Both the position numbers and the translations under genes were made by a program. Of a DNA stretch of 64,000 nucleotides, positions 12,880 to 26,748 are shown piece by piece. Origin of the DNA: Rhodamnia argentea (lineage: Eukaryota; Streptophyta; Magnoliopsida; Myrtales; Myrtaceae). The number at the start of each line of letters is the position of its first letter. Position 1 is the stretch's first letter. The notes beneath the pieces are model-generated. The model made no database searches and had not been told where the DNA came from. It worked only from the letters and a program-made list of their open reading frames with translations. The stretch is from positions 1,860,001 through 1,924,000 of the forward strand of contig NC_063151.1 of assembly GCF_020921035.1 (NCBI RefSeq). Reading direction: 5' to 3'.

Positions 12880-13440
12880 TAAGTGTTGTGAGCGTAGGAC
12901 GCTAGGAAAACATATATGCGGTTTTACATGCTAATATTTCCACGATACTTTACAGAGGTATTGCGTACTTTGTGTTCAGAGAATCAACCTGCAGAACTAC
13001 GAGATCTGCAAAAAGCAAAAGTCCAAAATAGTTATAACCCCACGAAACCCTACAAATTGTGAAAATGCTAATTGGAAACATTTAAGCGAACGTTAGGATT
13101 CGACGTATAATCAAATCAAAGTAAAACGTAAAACGAAAAAGAGAAATCGAGATGATAGATGAGAGATTTTATTCTGATTCATCCTTAAATTAGGGTTAAG
13201 TATAGTAGAAGATTCCACTATAATTAGTACCTTATACCTATCGTTACATCATTCAATTACAAGCTATATATATATAACCGTAGCTATTCATGAGCTTAAG
13301 CTTAAATTACTAATGAAAAATTACAAGCTTAAATCGTAAAAGGGCTCTGGTGTCCAGGAGGCGCTGCCCGCTTGAGACCCCTGCAGGGGCGACTCCCATC
13401 CACTTAGTTGAAGTGAAACTCACGTGCTTTCTTATCGCGG
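12880..13440 (-). mobile_element. Possible LTR remnant, minus strand
   Basis: Read on the minus strand, a GC-rich block (GTCGCCCCTGCAGGGGTC) is followed by a TATATATATA run at about 13266-13277, then a stretch leading to GGATGAATCAGAATAAAATC and CTCTCATCTATC. This order resembles the U3-R part of plant LTRs. No partner LTR, primer-binding site or gag/pol frame is visible, so this is a weak assignment. Confidence 0.3.
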
Positions 13441-16042
13441 GGAAGTATGTACCACATCCCAATAGTGATGTGCAAATGTAAACATCTAGAATGACGTTGT
13501 AAGCATATAAGATAACGTGTCGTCAACTAGTTCACTGGCCAAATAATTTAGTCAAGTCGTGTAATTATTTCTTAGGCGTTACGAATAAATAATTGGTCAA
13601 CATCTTCTCCAACATGCAAAATCAATATAGAAAAGGGGCTACGCCCTATTAACCTCTTCAGTACTGGAACTCTAAGAATTTTTGCAATCAATCTTTGTGA
13701 ATTTTGGATTCACACTTCTGAAGTGCGCTAAACTTTTATTTCTTTACAGATGATGTTCTTTGATCGAAATCTGCTAATTCGCTGGCCAAATGCTACCATG
13801 GCACATTGTCATCCACATAGCAATGGCCTGGCATAGGAAAAAAAAAAAAGTTGGTCAAACGGTCGCCATGTTAACATTTCATTTGAAAATTGGCTAACAT
13901 TCTGATTAAAGAGCAATCGGTACGCCAGATAGTGAAAAACAAAGCTCGGTAATCTAATTGCAAAATGCACCAAATTTCTACCAACACTCATGGATTTTAC
14001 AGGTGGATTTCCATTTAAGCTCATAGAGAATAGACAAATCCAATAATTCCTCGTTCTATATATCCGGATTGTGTCCATCGTCACCCGTCAGTCATGTCAA
14101 TAATCTAGCCACTGCATTTCTTAAATCGTATGCGGGGATGTGGTACGGTGCGATACGATGCTAACATACCGTTAATGGTCCCATGTTGGATGAAATGGTT
14201 GACAAAAAGTCAAACTAATCGACAGGCAACGTACATATAAGTTGCTATTGCCTAAGAAAAATTCCCGAGTATGAAACAAGCAACCTTTTTTTTTAGATTT
14301 TTTTGGCAAGAGCTACCTCATGCCATTCTCGGGGTAGATCCACAAACTCTAAAAAAAAATTACCATTTGTAATGCTTACAAAACTGAATGAGTGGGAAAT
14401 ATTTTCATCTTCCAAATAAATGGACACAATTTTTTGTTGATAATGAAATTTTTTCATTGACTAATTGTTTTAAGCAATATAAGCGATTATCTTCAGGATA
14501 ATATTTTTCAAACCATTCATTTTTCACAAAACAGAACGAGCTTATATCTCTCTATATATGCGTATTATGGAGGAGGGAGACTTCATGCTTATTCTAAATA
14601 GTGGCAAGCTACTCACATCGAGCTATAAGATTTGTGAGGGATTACTTCGCAATCGCCCAATTGTAATACGTCACGACGTGCCTAAATCAAGAAGTTTCAG
14701 TCTCCTAACAACTTCGACTAACATCCTGGAGCGTCAAAATGTTTTGTAGTCCTGTATGTTCATGCAAACGCTTCTCGTTCTTGTGGTGGGTGGCCAAACG
14801 TGACTTTCACCGTACACATTGAACTAACGAACATTACTTTCGTCGCTATCTTGTAAGGGAATGTCTCATTTTGGCTAGTAAGAATGGTGAAAGGATTGAT
14901 GTTCACTTCGGTCAAATGAAGATGGGGCAAATTTTACCACTGTCCCAGTAGTTTAATGAAACTGCTAGGACAATATTCTCTTTGAAATTTACGGTTGTAC
15001 TCAAGTCCAATATTGTTACCTCGCAAGATCGTCAAGAGGAAACCGAATCCCGGATAATCAATATATCTAGTTAGACCACTTTTATCCCTTGCTACATCAC
15101 AACCACAATGCCAACTGCTCGAAAACTGTCCGATATTGTCACGAGATTGGCAAGAGAGAGTTAAAGTCCGAACCTATCAACAGATATAGGCAGACTCACA
15201 TTCACATAAAAGTTTAAGCCATATAAACTATGGGTTAATTATGATATATTATCTACTTCGTATCGCATCGGTTTTTCGATATGAAACTTTTTCTACCACG
15301 TCTCACTAGTGTATCTCAAAAATATTTGTGCAAATCGGTCATTTATTAAAGCTTACAAGTAGCGCTAGCCCGATCACTTAAAATTAAGAGATAATTAGTT
15401 TAATTTCTCCGACCTTACTTTATTAGTTTCTTTTTCTATCCTGACCAGAGACCTTACTTTACTCCTCAGTCCTTTCAAGGGACATGTTTGATGTTTGGAG
15501 TTTTCTCCTGTTGGTTGGATTCTCATTTTCTTTCATCTGTCGCAATCAAACATAGGACCACTGTAACACCAACTTTACCTTTTACGTGTCCATCTTTTTC
15601 ATTATATTGCTCATTCTCAACAATGTTACATAATAACATCATCGGTTCCTAATTATATTACTCATGTGCTGAGTCATTGGTTAGAATATGTCGCTCGTGC
15701 AAAGTTGTAATTTCGGTTAATTCAAGCGTCATGACTTTTTAAAGCGTTGAGCGTCGTTCTCAAATCGATTTGTCGCTAACATAATATGGTCTGATGCTAA
15801 TTAATCGTTAAGCGACACATTGGAATCTATGTGTTTGTTACTACTTGGACCACTTGTTTTAAATAGCTATCATTTCTTCGCTCGGATACTTTTCACTAGA
15901 CACTCTTGAACTCAACCGTCTTCGTCAATGCGAGTTTAGAGCGGCCAATCCACCTAAGTTCGTACAGAGAGAGGAAAAAATTAAGAAAAAATCACGCCGG
16001 AATCGTTTGTAACGTGAAACATAGAAAGTTTGTTGGATCTAA
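13441..16042. other. Intergenic, no supported gene
   Basis: Mixed-composition spacer with no convincing frame on either strand. The 91-codon minus frame at 13809-14084 and the 63-codon plus frame at 14558-14749 show no domain and no splice context. Confidence 0.5.
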
Positions 16043-16750
16043 GGTTCCGTCTCTTTCACAGAAAATGTGACATTTTTTGAAAATGTTCTCTTCAAAGTCA
16101 ATTTTGAGACAAATGACAATATTTTCTAGTGTTTGGCTATGACCTAAAAAAGAACTAGAAAATGCTTTTCGTCGTTTAGTAAGGAAAATCTATTTTGATT
16201 TTTTTGCATCGTCATTTGCTAAAAAATTACCGAAGTAGACATCGACCATCTTACATGGTACGACCAATGCTAGAGTTGATAATTTAAAAAAAATTCAAAA
16301 TTTTAAATATTTTATTTATTTTTTTTTCTTTTCTTTCATTTTCTTTTTCCTTCTTCCTCTGCCACCACCTTCAGGCAAAGGCCATAGGCAAGCTGAAGGC
16401 TCACCAGCCTCGGGCACGGCCGTCGCCCTGGCTATTGATCGGTTGAAGAAGAAAGAAAAAGGAATAAAACAAAATAAAATAATTAATAAATATCTAAAAA
16501 AAATCATATTTTGTTAAACAAGTAAAGGAAAATGCAGGTGAAGGGGTGAAGGGAGAAAAAGAATGAGGGAAAATGGCTTTCTCTTCTCAGAGAGAGGAAA
16601 TCATTTTGAGAGAGAATCATTTTTCCCAATGTATTTTTTTCATTGGCAAAAAAAATGTTTTTCTTGATCAATTTTTTTTCTGAGAATCAAACGCCGGAAA
16701 ATTCGAAAAACATTTTCGCGAAAGTTGTTTTTCGCGAAACAAACTAATCC
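16043..16750. mobile_element. TIR element related to the one at 10.4 kb (MITE-like)
   Basis: The left end is GGTTCCGTCTCTTTCAC. The right end, CGCGAAACAAACTAATCC, reads GGATTAGTTTGTTTCGCG in reverse complement, a degenerate inverted pair. A GC-rich core at about 16360-16440 carries CAGCCTCGGGCACGGCCG, like the core of the 10.4 kb element. AATTACCGAAGTAGACATCG near 16225 also resembles AATTCCGGTATGTCCACTTT near 10785. No transposase is present. Confidence 0.5.
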
Positions 16751-18500
16751 TAAATTAAATCCATCGACTCCAAAGTTCGGATAAGGCGGAAAACTTTTGG
16801 GGTTTGAATCGCATCTCGTGGGAAGAAGCCAGGAGAACAAAAGAAGTGGTCCTAAGAGAGAGAGGCCAATTGGCCCCTTACCCTGTCAACGTCCAAGGGC
16901 TTGATGATTTCAGTAAAGCGGGGGAGTACAGTGGTGGGGAGAGAGGTCAACCGCACGATTTGGGGGCCGACGAACGACGACGCTCCATCCATACGCGCTC
17001 CCGCTTCGAGGGTGGGGCCCCGATGGACCAGAAAAGTCGTGGGCGATTTGAGTACGGGGGCCCCACCGCGCCCCTGTCGGCAATGAGGAGGCGAATCCGA
17101 TCTCGCTCTCCCCATCTCCAACACTGCCCCCACCTTTCTTTTTTTTTTTATAAATAATTATTGTCGAAATTTTTCTTTTCTTTTTTTAATTATTATTTTG
17201 GAGCTCCTCTTCATCTTGGGTTTATGAGTACGCGTACGACCAAAGGGCAAAGCGAGCGGTGGTGGTGCCCTCCCCCACGACCTGTCGACGCTGTCGTCTT
17301 GCGGACCACTCCTAATGCATCGGGCGTCCGCCCGATATTTTTCGCCCTTCGATTCTGCCTCCCATCTTCTTCTTCTTCTTCCTCCTCTTCCCCGGTGGGG
17401 CTGGAGTCACGGTTCGTCTAGGGTTTGGTTTTGGCTTGGCTTGTCGTGGATATATAAACTAGAGAAGCACGGGGACGGGGGGCAGCACGGTCGGACGTTG
17501 CTGGCCTACTCTCTTGGACGTTGCTGCCTCGCGGGAAGAGAGCAATTGTGAGTCGCCGACACGTCGATGGGGGCTGTAGGGATTAATTAGACTTGCTCTT
17601 CCCCGAAGCTTAAGATCTCTAGAGGGTGCTAAGTAAGATCACCCTAACGGGATATTTCACGGTGCTAAGTAAGATTGATATCATTAGATAAGACTGTTGT
17701 TCTTTTTCTTTTATTGGTAATCTTGGAACACGAGTACGAATGTCCGACTATCCGAAGATTTAATGAACCGCTTTGTTGTTGCATCGTCATAAATAAAATA
17801 TATAATGCTATTATCAATATTCCTTTCCATTATCCTGGTGGAGTATTGATGTAAGACCTCCATGAAACAAGTTGCAAGTATCGGGACCGATTAAATTCAG
17901 GCTTCTGGTTTGTGCGGATAGCTGCTATTCATAATAGTTTGTACGCAATCTATAGAATCTAAACCAATACAGCTGGAACACGCCAACTATGGAGGGGTGT
18001 AAATTCATTTTATTAACAAAAATTATTCACTACTCCTCTATATTGAATTTAAAGGGAATGAGGTAATCTACGATGGCCAATGTATACGGATTGGTGGCGC
18101 GTGCGCCGAGAAATCCTAGTTATGCCAATTAAAAGTACTCATGCTAAAATATGGACGAATTTAGAGTTTGAAAAAAGATACAAAAAGAACAAAGAAAATT
18201 TCGATCTGATTTTAAACCGCGTTTTAACCTGAAAAATTGTATGTTTCAAAGAGTTAGAGGCGATTAACATTGAAAAGGGTCAAATTTCATACATTTAAGC
18301 ATAAGCAAAGATAATATGCTTACACCCTCACTTCAGCAAAACATTTTTATCTATTTACAATTTTACTATGTCCTTACCAACACTCTTCTCTCTCTTTCTC
18401 ACTCTCGCTTGCCCGTACCCACTTCGAGATCATGGGTGATCGAGCTTGAGATTTGCAATTGGGGAAGCCCTGACATTGTTTTTTTTTTTTTTTTGTGGAG
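16751..18500. other. Intergenic, partly GC-rich, no assigned gene
   Basis: The 16800-17560 part is GC-rich with overlapping frames of 60-117 codons on both strands (for example 16804-17157 plus), none with a known motif. A TATATAAA box occurs at about 17451-17458, with TCTAGGGTTT upstream, which would suit a transcription start, but the DNA after it has no good CDS. A plausible reading is the promoter of a lost or non-coding gene. Confidence 0.35.
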
Positions 18501-18506
18501 GGGGGG

Positions 18507-18870
18507 ATGAGATGTGGTGGGGTGGAATCGTCGTTGGGGCAGTCCGAGGTGGTCACTGGTTGTGAGAGAGGATAGGGGATGGTTTGGGCGGAACTCTCCT
18601 TTGTGAAATTGGGATGTGGTGGGGTGGCGGCAAATGTCATTGTCGTTGGGGCGGGAATGAGATGTGGTGGGGTGGAATCGTCGTTGGGGCAGTCCGAGGT
18701 GGTCACCGGTAGTGAGAGAGGATAGGGGATGGTTTGGGCGGAACTCTCCTTTGTGAAATTGGGATGTGGTGGGGTGGCGGCAAACGTCATCGTCGTTGGG
18801 GCGGTCCGAGGTGGTCACTGGTCAGGGGATGGTTTGGACGGAACTCTCCTTCGTGAAATTGCATTCGATC
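18507..18870. repeat. GC-rich tandem repeat, 150-bp unit, ~2.5 copies
   Basis: GATGTGGTGGGGTGGAATCG occurs at 18511 and again at 18661, exactly 150 bases later. A third partial copy (TCGTTGGGGCGGTCCGAGG) follows at about 18793 after an internal deletion. Within a unit the phrase GATGTGGTGGGGTGG is itself present twice. Two long minus frames (138 and 139 codons) span it; their repeated peptide is an effect of the tandem DNA. A T-run of 16 precedes the array. Confidence 0.9.
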
Positions 18871-20370
18871 TCCTCAATCTAGCAATGTACATTTTTGAAG
18901 GGTAACTCTCCAACGTAAAATTGCGCGCATCGTAGAGGTGACCCGGTATTTATAACATGTACATGTGTGCGTGTACGTTGTTGAAAAAAAAAAAAAATTT
19001 CCTTGTGATAATTTCCGAACATCAATTAACCATCGCAATTAGGTGAAAAAGGAGCGACGGTGGAGGTGGTTCCACCGTCCCCGTACCCACTGTTGACACG
19101 TCAACATCAAGTGGCCCCTCCCATCGTACCTTGTCCCCTATTTTCCATCGCGTATCTTTTTTTTGGTCAGGTTCTCTCCCGCTCGAATACTTTGGCCTTT
19201 TACGACAAAAAAAAGCAAGTTACTCATCAAATTCTTCACAACAAATAGTAAACTTGAGAAATTCCACATGACGAGAAGTCGTAAAAATACCACGTTAAAG
19301 AAATATCCAATCACGGGAGCAATGAGATTTTATTTTAGAAAAACATAAATATCGTTCCAAACAAAATTCAAATGTTTCGAAAACTCCGAGGATCATTATA
19401 AAAAGATACGACCTTTTTTATTTTGATCTTGAATGCTTATTCAAACAGCATCATCAAATAGGTTGTAGGGTCCCCGATCGAGTACACGAGCAGAATACCG
19501 AGCCATCGCTTAAAGCACAACTTGCTCACAACTTGCTCAAATCGCAATGAATGCAATAGTGGCAAATCAATGTCTTTAGCTAAAGGTAAGACTTAAAAGG
19601 CCAAAAAAAAAAAGGATAGAAACTGTGAAGGGTTTTCCCAATAAATGCCGCCCGAGCACCTGCGAGGCAGAATTTCGATTTTACAAATATTAATTCCACG
19701 TGGCTCGAGAAAAAAATAAATAAATATTCAAACATATGCAATTAAATGGTCAATATAATTATTTAAATATATATATGTATATATCTTTTGTCCCAATAGG
19801 AGTGTGGGGAATCCGAGATGATATGATGGGGATGGAGATATGTCTTTGCCTTTTCGAAACCTTTGTGTGTTTTTTTTTTTTTGTCTGTTTTCTCTCGCCT
19901 CTTTTATTATTGCAGCCCCCCCCTCGAGTTGTCTTCTCCGAGCCTACAGCTAGCATCGCGCCTCCCCTTTCCTCCCCCACAACCTCCCCCGCCCACGCGC
20001 CGCCCCGTTTTGAGCAAAGCGGCGACCGTCGGCCTTCCTAACGAAAATTCCCACCGTCTTTTGCTTCGGTTGGCCCACCGCCCCTTTCTTATCGATCCAT
20101 ACGCGCGCCTGTATAATTGTATAACTACACCATCGATATACTCGTCCCGTATTTACTCCGGATGAATCGGGATATTCCGTAATACATTTACCCCAATTTG
20201 GTGCACTTTGTCGATGTCTCTAAAAAAATCGAACCAGTGCTATATTAACCCAGACTAATTTTAATAGCACAAAAAAATCTCAAATTGATATCTCGTGCCG
20301 CGTTTATCAGTAAAATATGAAGGAATTATAATAATTCTTGATAAATATGGCACGAGTATATTTGTTTCTA
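18871..20370. other. Intergenic, no supported gene
   Basis: Spacer with poly-A and poly-T runs. A CT/CCC-rich patch at about 19910-20010 is read through by frames of about 100 codons in several phases without recognisable features. Confidence 0.5.
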
Positions 20371-20800
20371 AGTAGCACCGATACCGACACGCAGCACGAA
20401 ACGACACGCCACGCCGACACTTCATTTCTCAAAAATAGAGAATTTTGGCATGTTGAGACACGTTGCATATTAAATATATATTTTTGTTTATACATGATAA
20501 ATTGTCATATATATGAAAAATCAACAGTTAATTTCTTCTTTTTTCGCTTGGGATTTACGATTAAATTTTGTTTTCGCTGGTTGGGTATATCAATTTTGGG
20601 GTGATTGGATACATGACTTAAGCATATATATATTTGATAAATTTATATTTCGACCCATAATTTATTGAAAATGCTTGAAAATGATATTGTGCATGTGGAA
20701 ATAGTGTGTCGTCGGGGATCTCGCGTGTCACCGGCGTGTCTAGAACGTTGACCACATGTTGATCGCATGTCGAAAAGTGTCGGACACGATACAACACGAT
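20371..20800. mobile_element. GTGTCGG-type TIR element, copy 1 (right end incomplete)
   Basis: It begins AGTAGCACCGATACCGACAC and continues through CACGACGCC-like words to TTTCTCAAAAATAGAGAA. The right part carries GTGTCGTCGGGG, GTGTCACCGG and GTGTCGGACACG, which read as the mirror of the left end. A second copy at 47.07-47.68 kb shares the left part closely (ACGACACGCC, TTTCTCAAAAATAGA, ACACGTT then ATATTAAATAT). The expected terminal GGTGCTACAT is not found here, so this copy looks truncated. Confidence 0.6.
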
Positions 20801-23800
20801 ATAAAAAAGCTCAGAAAGTGCCTATGCTCTTTAGATTTTTTTAACCATTTGATATTCGATTCTGTTTGACAGAGCTTTTTGTTACTTTGGAGATAGCCAC
20901 TGAATGCTTTTCTGCGAATGCAGAGGATCTTCAATAGCCATATGAATTTCTCGCCGGAAGCGGCGTCGACGGCCCTTTTTTGTTTACTCCGGAAAGATCG
21001 TTCCATTGTCTGATTAACTTCCTTCTGTAGGGAGGATAGGAATATTAATGCTTCGTCTGCGACAGGAGAAAATAAGAGAGGAAAATGAAAGAGGATTTGG
21101 AACTTTCGTGAGACGGAGAAATAAGAAAAATTTAGATCTTTCTCTCCAAAATTTGTCATTCCTTCCCCTTTCTCTTAAGTTTCCAAATGGAGTTTAAAAC
21201 TTATCGAGTTGGTCCAGTTTTTACATTGCATTAACGAGGATAGATCTCGCTTTTGAATTCTGATCACATATAATTTTTCATATATTATTACGGACATTCG
21301 GTTTTGATCATTAACGGGTTTTATTTTTAATGAAATCCATTTTGGCGAACCGTCAGGCGATTTACCCTAGTCATAAAAATAAACTGCCCCTGGCTATATA
21401 TTCAAGCTGTTAAAAACAATCCCATCCCATATGCGTCCTAGAAACATTTTAATGAGAATTCTTTAGTAAAACCAATTTTTATGTGTTGACCTTGCCGATG
21501 AAGTTTCGGGTCAGTCGACATTTTTTTTCTCATATTTATTTCAAAATGCTGTATGCATTCACTCTAACAAAAATAAGACATACATTTCAAATTTATGGTT
21601 TTGATTCTCTGTATATTTTCCTCGAAAATCGATTTTCCTTGGAGAAATTAGAGCTCCCTCCTCATTTTTCTTCCTTTCGTTCCTTTCCTTTTTCCCTACG
21701 GCGGAAACCCATTTTAAATAGAACTCCAAAAACATAAAAAAAAAATGCCAACACTTATCTCGTATGATAAGATAAGAGAGCTTAATTATCCTATTTCCCT
21801 ACTTTATTCGATGAATTAATGTTCTATACCGACGTTTATCCTGCAACATACTTCCCTCCATATAATCTCTAGTTGAATGCAACACGTACAAAGCTTAGAA
21901 GTTGCAGCCTAGCACGCTGCAATAACTGACATTCCTCCACTGATCCTACACTTCTCTAGCTATTAATAACGCACCTTTCTTGGCTTACCCGCTATGTTAG
22001 AAATAGCGGCCTAACTCCCTCCTACCATTGATAAATTTTGAAATAATTTGCGACGATTCTTGAACTCGGGGGCAGATTTGGAATTACAGTGAAAATTTAT
22101 AAATTTTTTGAGATAAAAAAAAAGTTCGAGGCATTATCGAAATTTGACCTAAAGTTAGGGTTTTTTTTTTTAGGGAATACATAGAAGTTTAAAACCTCGT
22201 AGTGGAGTTCGATTTAAATAGCAAAATTAATATGTGTGTATGTATTGTTGACCACATCACAGCTAGAAAAACGTCACGAACTGTTACGTATTAAAGGGAA
22301 AAAAAGAGAGAGCATGATATTGATAGTTGTAGATACCTTAGTGTAGCTTGCTGGTTCTTAAATGTTCAAGGCTTCGGTCATCCTCCCCGGGCAGATTCAA
22401 CCACGCGAAACGTTTTTGGAACAGCGGTCCATGCAACCAATCGTTCCCAAGAAAAGGAAATGAGATTAGGGTGGGCAATTATTTCTCACATATGGAGGGA
22501 AGAACGAAAATATTGTCCCCCGTCCATTAACTTTAGCATGCAATACAAGCAAATCCTTTTTGAGGATAGTGTTTTTCCAACCATTTATTTTCCGTTAAAC
22601 AAACACGCCGTTAATCCATTATACGGACGCCGATTCAGATTTAAACCATTCAAAAGTTTACCAATTTGGAGTTTTACGCTAATATTTATGACAAAATTGA
22701 TAAAATTGAAAAGTTTATGATTGAATTTGTATTTATACAATATGTTTGAGACTTGACTGGACAATTTGCCCGCTTTTTCGGGTCACGTCTGCTAGCCTCG
22801 TAAAGTCTTATCAAATTGCATGCGGCTATCGGGATTAGTCAAGCAGATGCCCCACGTTTTTTTTTCCGAAAAAACGAAAACGAAAGAGCAACCCCCACGT
22901 TTTTTCCCAAAAAAAGATGACAAAAGAGCAGCGACAGTAATAATTGGAGAGGAGTATTAAAATTGGTAGGTTCGCGCTCAACTCGGTTTCCAGCTTTTCA
23001 AGATCGACAACGACACTTCAAAAGCACGCCCTCTCATCACCCGATTTTTTTTTGCCCCAAAGCTTATGCCACGACGCACCTTCCCATTCCTCCTCTTTTT
23101 CACTCCGGCCAAGCAAAGTAAGATCTTATCGCTAATCATGCCAGCTTAGATGATTAAGCTAAGGGTAACAATGGTTGCTTGATCGCGACCGTTCATGAAC
23201 GGCCCCGTGTTGTATCGAGTTTCCAAAATGGCAATCATCGTTACTCAAATTTCACAATCATAACCGTAAAATTTGAAATAATTTAGCCTCTGGACTTTAC
23301 ATCTTGCATTTGCCATTGATCCGTATTCGGCTTTTGCGTAAGATCTCGACACCGTCGGTTTGATTCTCACTTCTCCAAGGGATAATGCTTTCTCCGATGA
23401 ACACACGACATCGCTAATCTTCTCGTATCTACACAAGATGCATAATCCTAGTTACGATATACCTTTGAATTCAAATCATCATAATGATGGTATAAAAAAT
23501 TCCTCGGCTAGACTTTGGATATTTTAATACTTTTAGTTTCCAAACCACATTATATCCTTTAATTTGAAGTCTCGATGGTAATTAATTCCATATAGGTTTC
23601 CTCTTCAAATCTCCATGAATTGACATAATTGTAAAAAGTTTAGAATTAAATTGATAAAAAAAAATTATGACTTAATTGGCATGATTGTAATAGATTTAAG
23701 ATTGTTTTGATTATTTTTTTTAAACTCGGGTGGCCGGTCGAAGTACGAAATTGTCTGCAATTGAGATTATAGGAAATTAGCACATGTTGTACGCCTAATA

Positions 23801-23974
23801 CACACAAATTTGCTACTGGAGATATGGCGCCTCGCGTGAACCTTCTTGACACGAAGTAACGATCTTGAGATCGCAAAGGAAGGCGACGTCCCAGTTGTTG
23901 TCCGCTTTTAGGTTCGCGCGTGACATTTGTTCGAGAGACATTTATTAGTTTGTCACGTCTCTCCAAATAATCGC
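20801..23974. other. Intergenic, no supported gene
   Basis: Includes a 139-codon minus frame (20740-21159) that overlaps the end of the preceding element. It is Lys/Phe-rich and matches no family I know. Other frames are under 110 codons and unremarkable. Short A- and T-runs are frequent. Confidence 0.45.
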
Positions 23975-24202
23975 AACGCGTGCTTTGTTTTTTGAAATTG
24001 AAAGATTTAAAAAATATATTTTTTTTAAAATTATCGTTCCAAATAATCAGTCAAAATAAAAGTGTTTATTTTTTAAAATAATTCATATCTAAATATTTTA
24101 TTAGATAATGAAAAATACTTTTCGTTCATTCACTTTTATAAGCGACCACTTTTAAAAAAATATTTTCGAAATCATATATTTTTTGTGACATAAACGGAGC
24201 CT
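23975..24202. mobile_element. Short MITE-like element
   Basis: It starts near GCGTGCTTTGTTTTTTG and ends TTGTGACATAAACGGAGCC, whose reverse complement starts GGCTCCGTTTATG. The arms are AT-rich and partly complementary. The GGCTCCGTTT end is the same as the right end of the 10.4 kb element. There is no coding content. Confidence 0.4.
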
Positions 24203-26713
24203 GGATTTTGCCTTTGAATCTTCTTGCTGGTTTTCATTAGACACGTGAGCATGCAGGCACCGCTATTGCCTGGCCCATGCCATGCTTTTGAAGCAAGTTT
24301 GGAACTTATTTTCAGGCGTATGCAATGGTTGAGTGTCCATAACGCCTACAATCTGAAAATTCGAATTGAAGTTCGATCTTCAGATGGATCCACAAACGTA
24401 TCCACGATGTTTATAGACATGTTAGTACGAGAGAGAGTTTGCATGTTCTTAACTAGTCTATCATATATCCTTTTGACTTCATCTTCGTACAACTATTCAT
24501 GTTACTATCGGAGCGCTTGAGAGGTTTATCATTGTCCATCGAGTAATGGATAACCTTTGGATCATGTAAGGTTTGTAGGGAAATGAAGCCAGACAAATGA
24601 GAAATGAATCTTCGTTTTCTTTCTCGACGCAACTAGTTTAGTCAAAATGGACGAGTCAACAATAAGTAAGTACGAATAAGATCGATATATTTAACCACCA
24701 TTGTGATATTTCCATAGTTCATCTCGACTTCATCTTATTTCAATTGCCTTTGTTCTTTTCAACTTGGCGTGGCCTTAGAAGGCATATTATTAAGTTCCTA
24801 TTAGGTCGATAGTTTATTAGAATATGTGCAATCTATCCTTGAATTCCGGTCAATTGATTCCTTGTGAAGAGCTTAAGATGTCACGAGGCTAGGGCTTCGC
24901 AAAAAAGGAAAACCAAAGACTTTGAACTGCCACACACGTGCCTAAAATTATTTTCTTAAGATATAGAATCTTTCGAGTAAGACTAAGATCCACAATCCAC
25001 CAAGGGAAATAAAATGAAACTTGAACGTGGGGCAGTGGTACCCACTTATGCACAAGGATAGTATTAAGCAAAAAGATTGCTCGAGCACCTCTCGAGTCGC
25101 CGACTCGATCTACCTTATGAGATTTCAAAACATGCCGACGGCACGTCGAGATTCGATAAGTCGAGTAAGACCTTAAGTTGTGATCATTTGAATCGGAGAG
25201 AATGTCTACCTTGCTACTAACAACAAAGGCATCCACAGGCATGTATCACTGACCGGATGTTCCAGGGCCTCCATCCTTGCACATGTATGATGCGACAAGC
25301 CGGAAGTCTCGTGTCCCAACTCCTCCCGAACTCGTCTAACCTTTATGAATGGAGCTTGTGGTTGTCATGAAGAGTGTGGGATGCACGTCGAAAAGATACA
25401 ATTAGTCCATGGGAGTGGCGTCAAGGCGGTTTGTGCTAAAATAGTCATCTTTAGCGAGCTTTGAAGGTGAGGTTGGCCTCTCGTGCCATAAGCGATCGGG
25501 AGCCGATGCCGCTCTCCTGACGTTATCATGGCTGGTCGAAACCAGATATCGTGCTGAAGTATACTGTGTGATCTCACTCCATGATTCTTTCGTTTGTCTA
25601 GGCATGGTGACGATTCGATACGAGGACGCTATTCGCCTTGCCGTTCTTGGGAGCAACAGGAGTTGGAAGGCTGCCCTGACGGTTTCTCGGCTGGCCAGGT
25701 GCCGTGGCGGTTGATTCCGCGGCTGAAACCCGCCGGCCTCGTGTGACACGTGCATATAACATTTGGCCAAGCATATCAGTGCGGGTGCGCAATAAATAGA
25801 GCAAAGAAAAGTTCATGGAGGAAGAGAAATTGTGACGTGTATTATCTGGAGAAGCGTATTCAAAGTGTATTATGATGGGAATACTCCGTATTTAAAATGA
25901 AAATACAGAATTGATGAGAGAGAGAGAGAGAGAGAGAGAGTAGAGTCTACGTAGGGCACATGAGGAGGGGGTAATAAAATAAGAGGGACCGTCACGTGTC
26001 AACGCACCTATAACCTAAGTTCATGCAGCCCACCACTCCTGGGCATCCTAAATTAAAGACGAGAGAGAAAATGACACAGTCAAATGTGGAACACCCCCCC
26101 TCCTTGTCTTGCGGACTTTGCAAGGCAAGCCATCCCATCCCATCCCAATTCAATGCCTCCTTATAAAATCTTATAAACGCCACTAACGAATTTATCAATT
26201 TCCTATGTACTTTCTTCTTTTTGTTTGTTTTAATGTCGACAGCGCCTTTCATTGTCTTCCGAGCGGTCGTTCCACCACCCACCGTTTTAATTTTCCGGTG
26301 TTCAAGTTCACGTCGATACCCTTTTCATATAAGGTGTCGCTATTTTGTTAATACGAGAATCTTTGTTGATGTATCTATCTATTTATTTTCCGAACGATCA
26401 TCGAGTTTCCTAATATGATTGAAGCCCCGCTCTAGGGCCTCTTACCTCAGCTAGGTGGACAGGATGTTTGGAGGACTGTAACAACAATTTGACTAATTAA
26501 TCCATGTTTTCAAGTATCGCCCAGAGGAGGAGGAGCTTTCTCAACATTGATTAAGGAAATCTCTTGACGTGTTATTACATCATTGAAGTGGGTTTTCCTT
26601 GCTACTTGAAAAAAGGTTATTATTTTATCAGTTTTCTTCTTTGTTTTTTTGGCTATTTCCGAGATATGCAAAGACTAGAGTGGTTTACAGTTTTAGTACT
26701 TGCCTTGTCCCAG

Positions 26714-26715
<2 letters not shown>
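24203..26715. other. Intergenic, one orphan frame and a GA repeat
   Basis: A 122-codon minus frame at 25402-25770 contains a Ser/Arg-rich stretch and has overlapping frames on the same strand. It matches no family I recognise and has no clear splice or leader signals. A perfect (GA)n run lies at about 25916-25941. The 3' part may contain the promoter of the following GRF gene. Confidence 0.4.

Positions 26716-26748
<33 letters not shown>

Noticed and set aside
18374-18818. Two minus-strand frames of about 139 codons with repeated peptides
   Set aside because: The repetition is created by the 150-base tandem DNA; the frames overlap each other in different phases.
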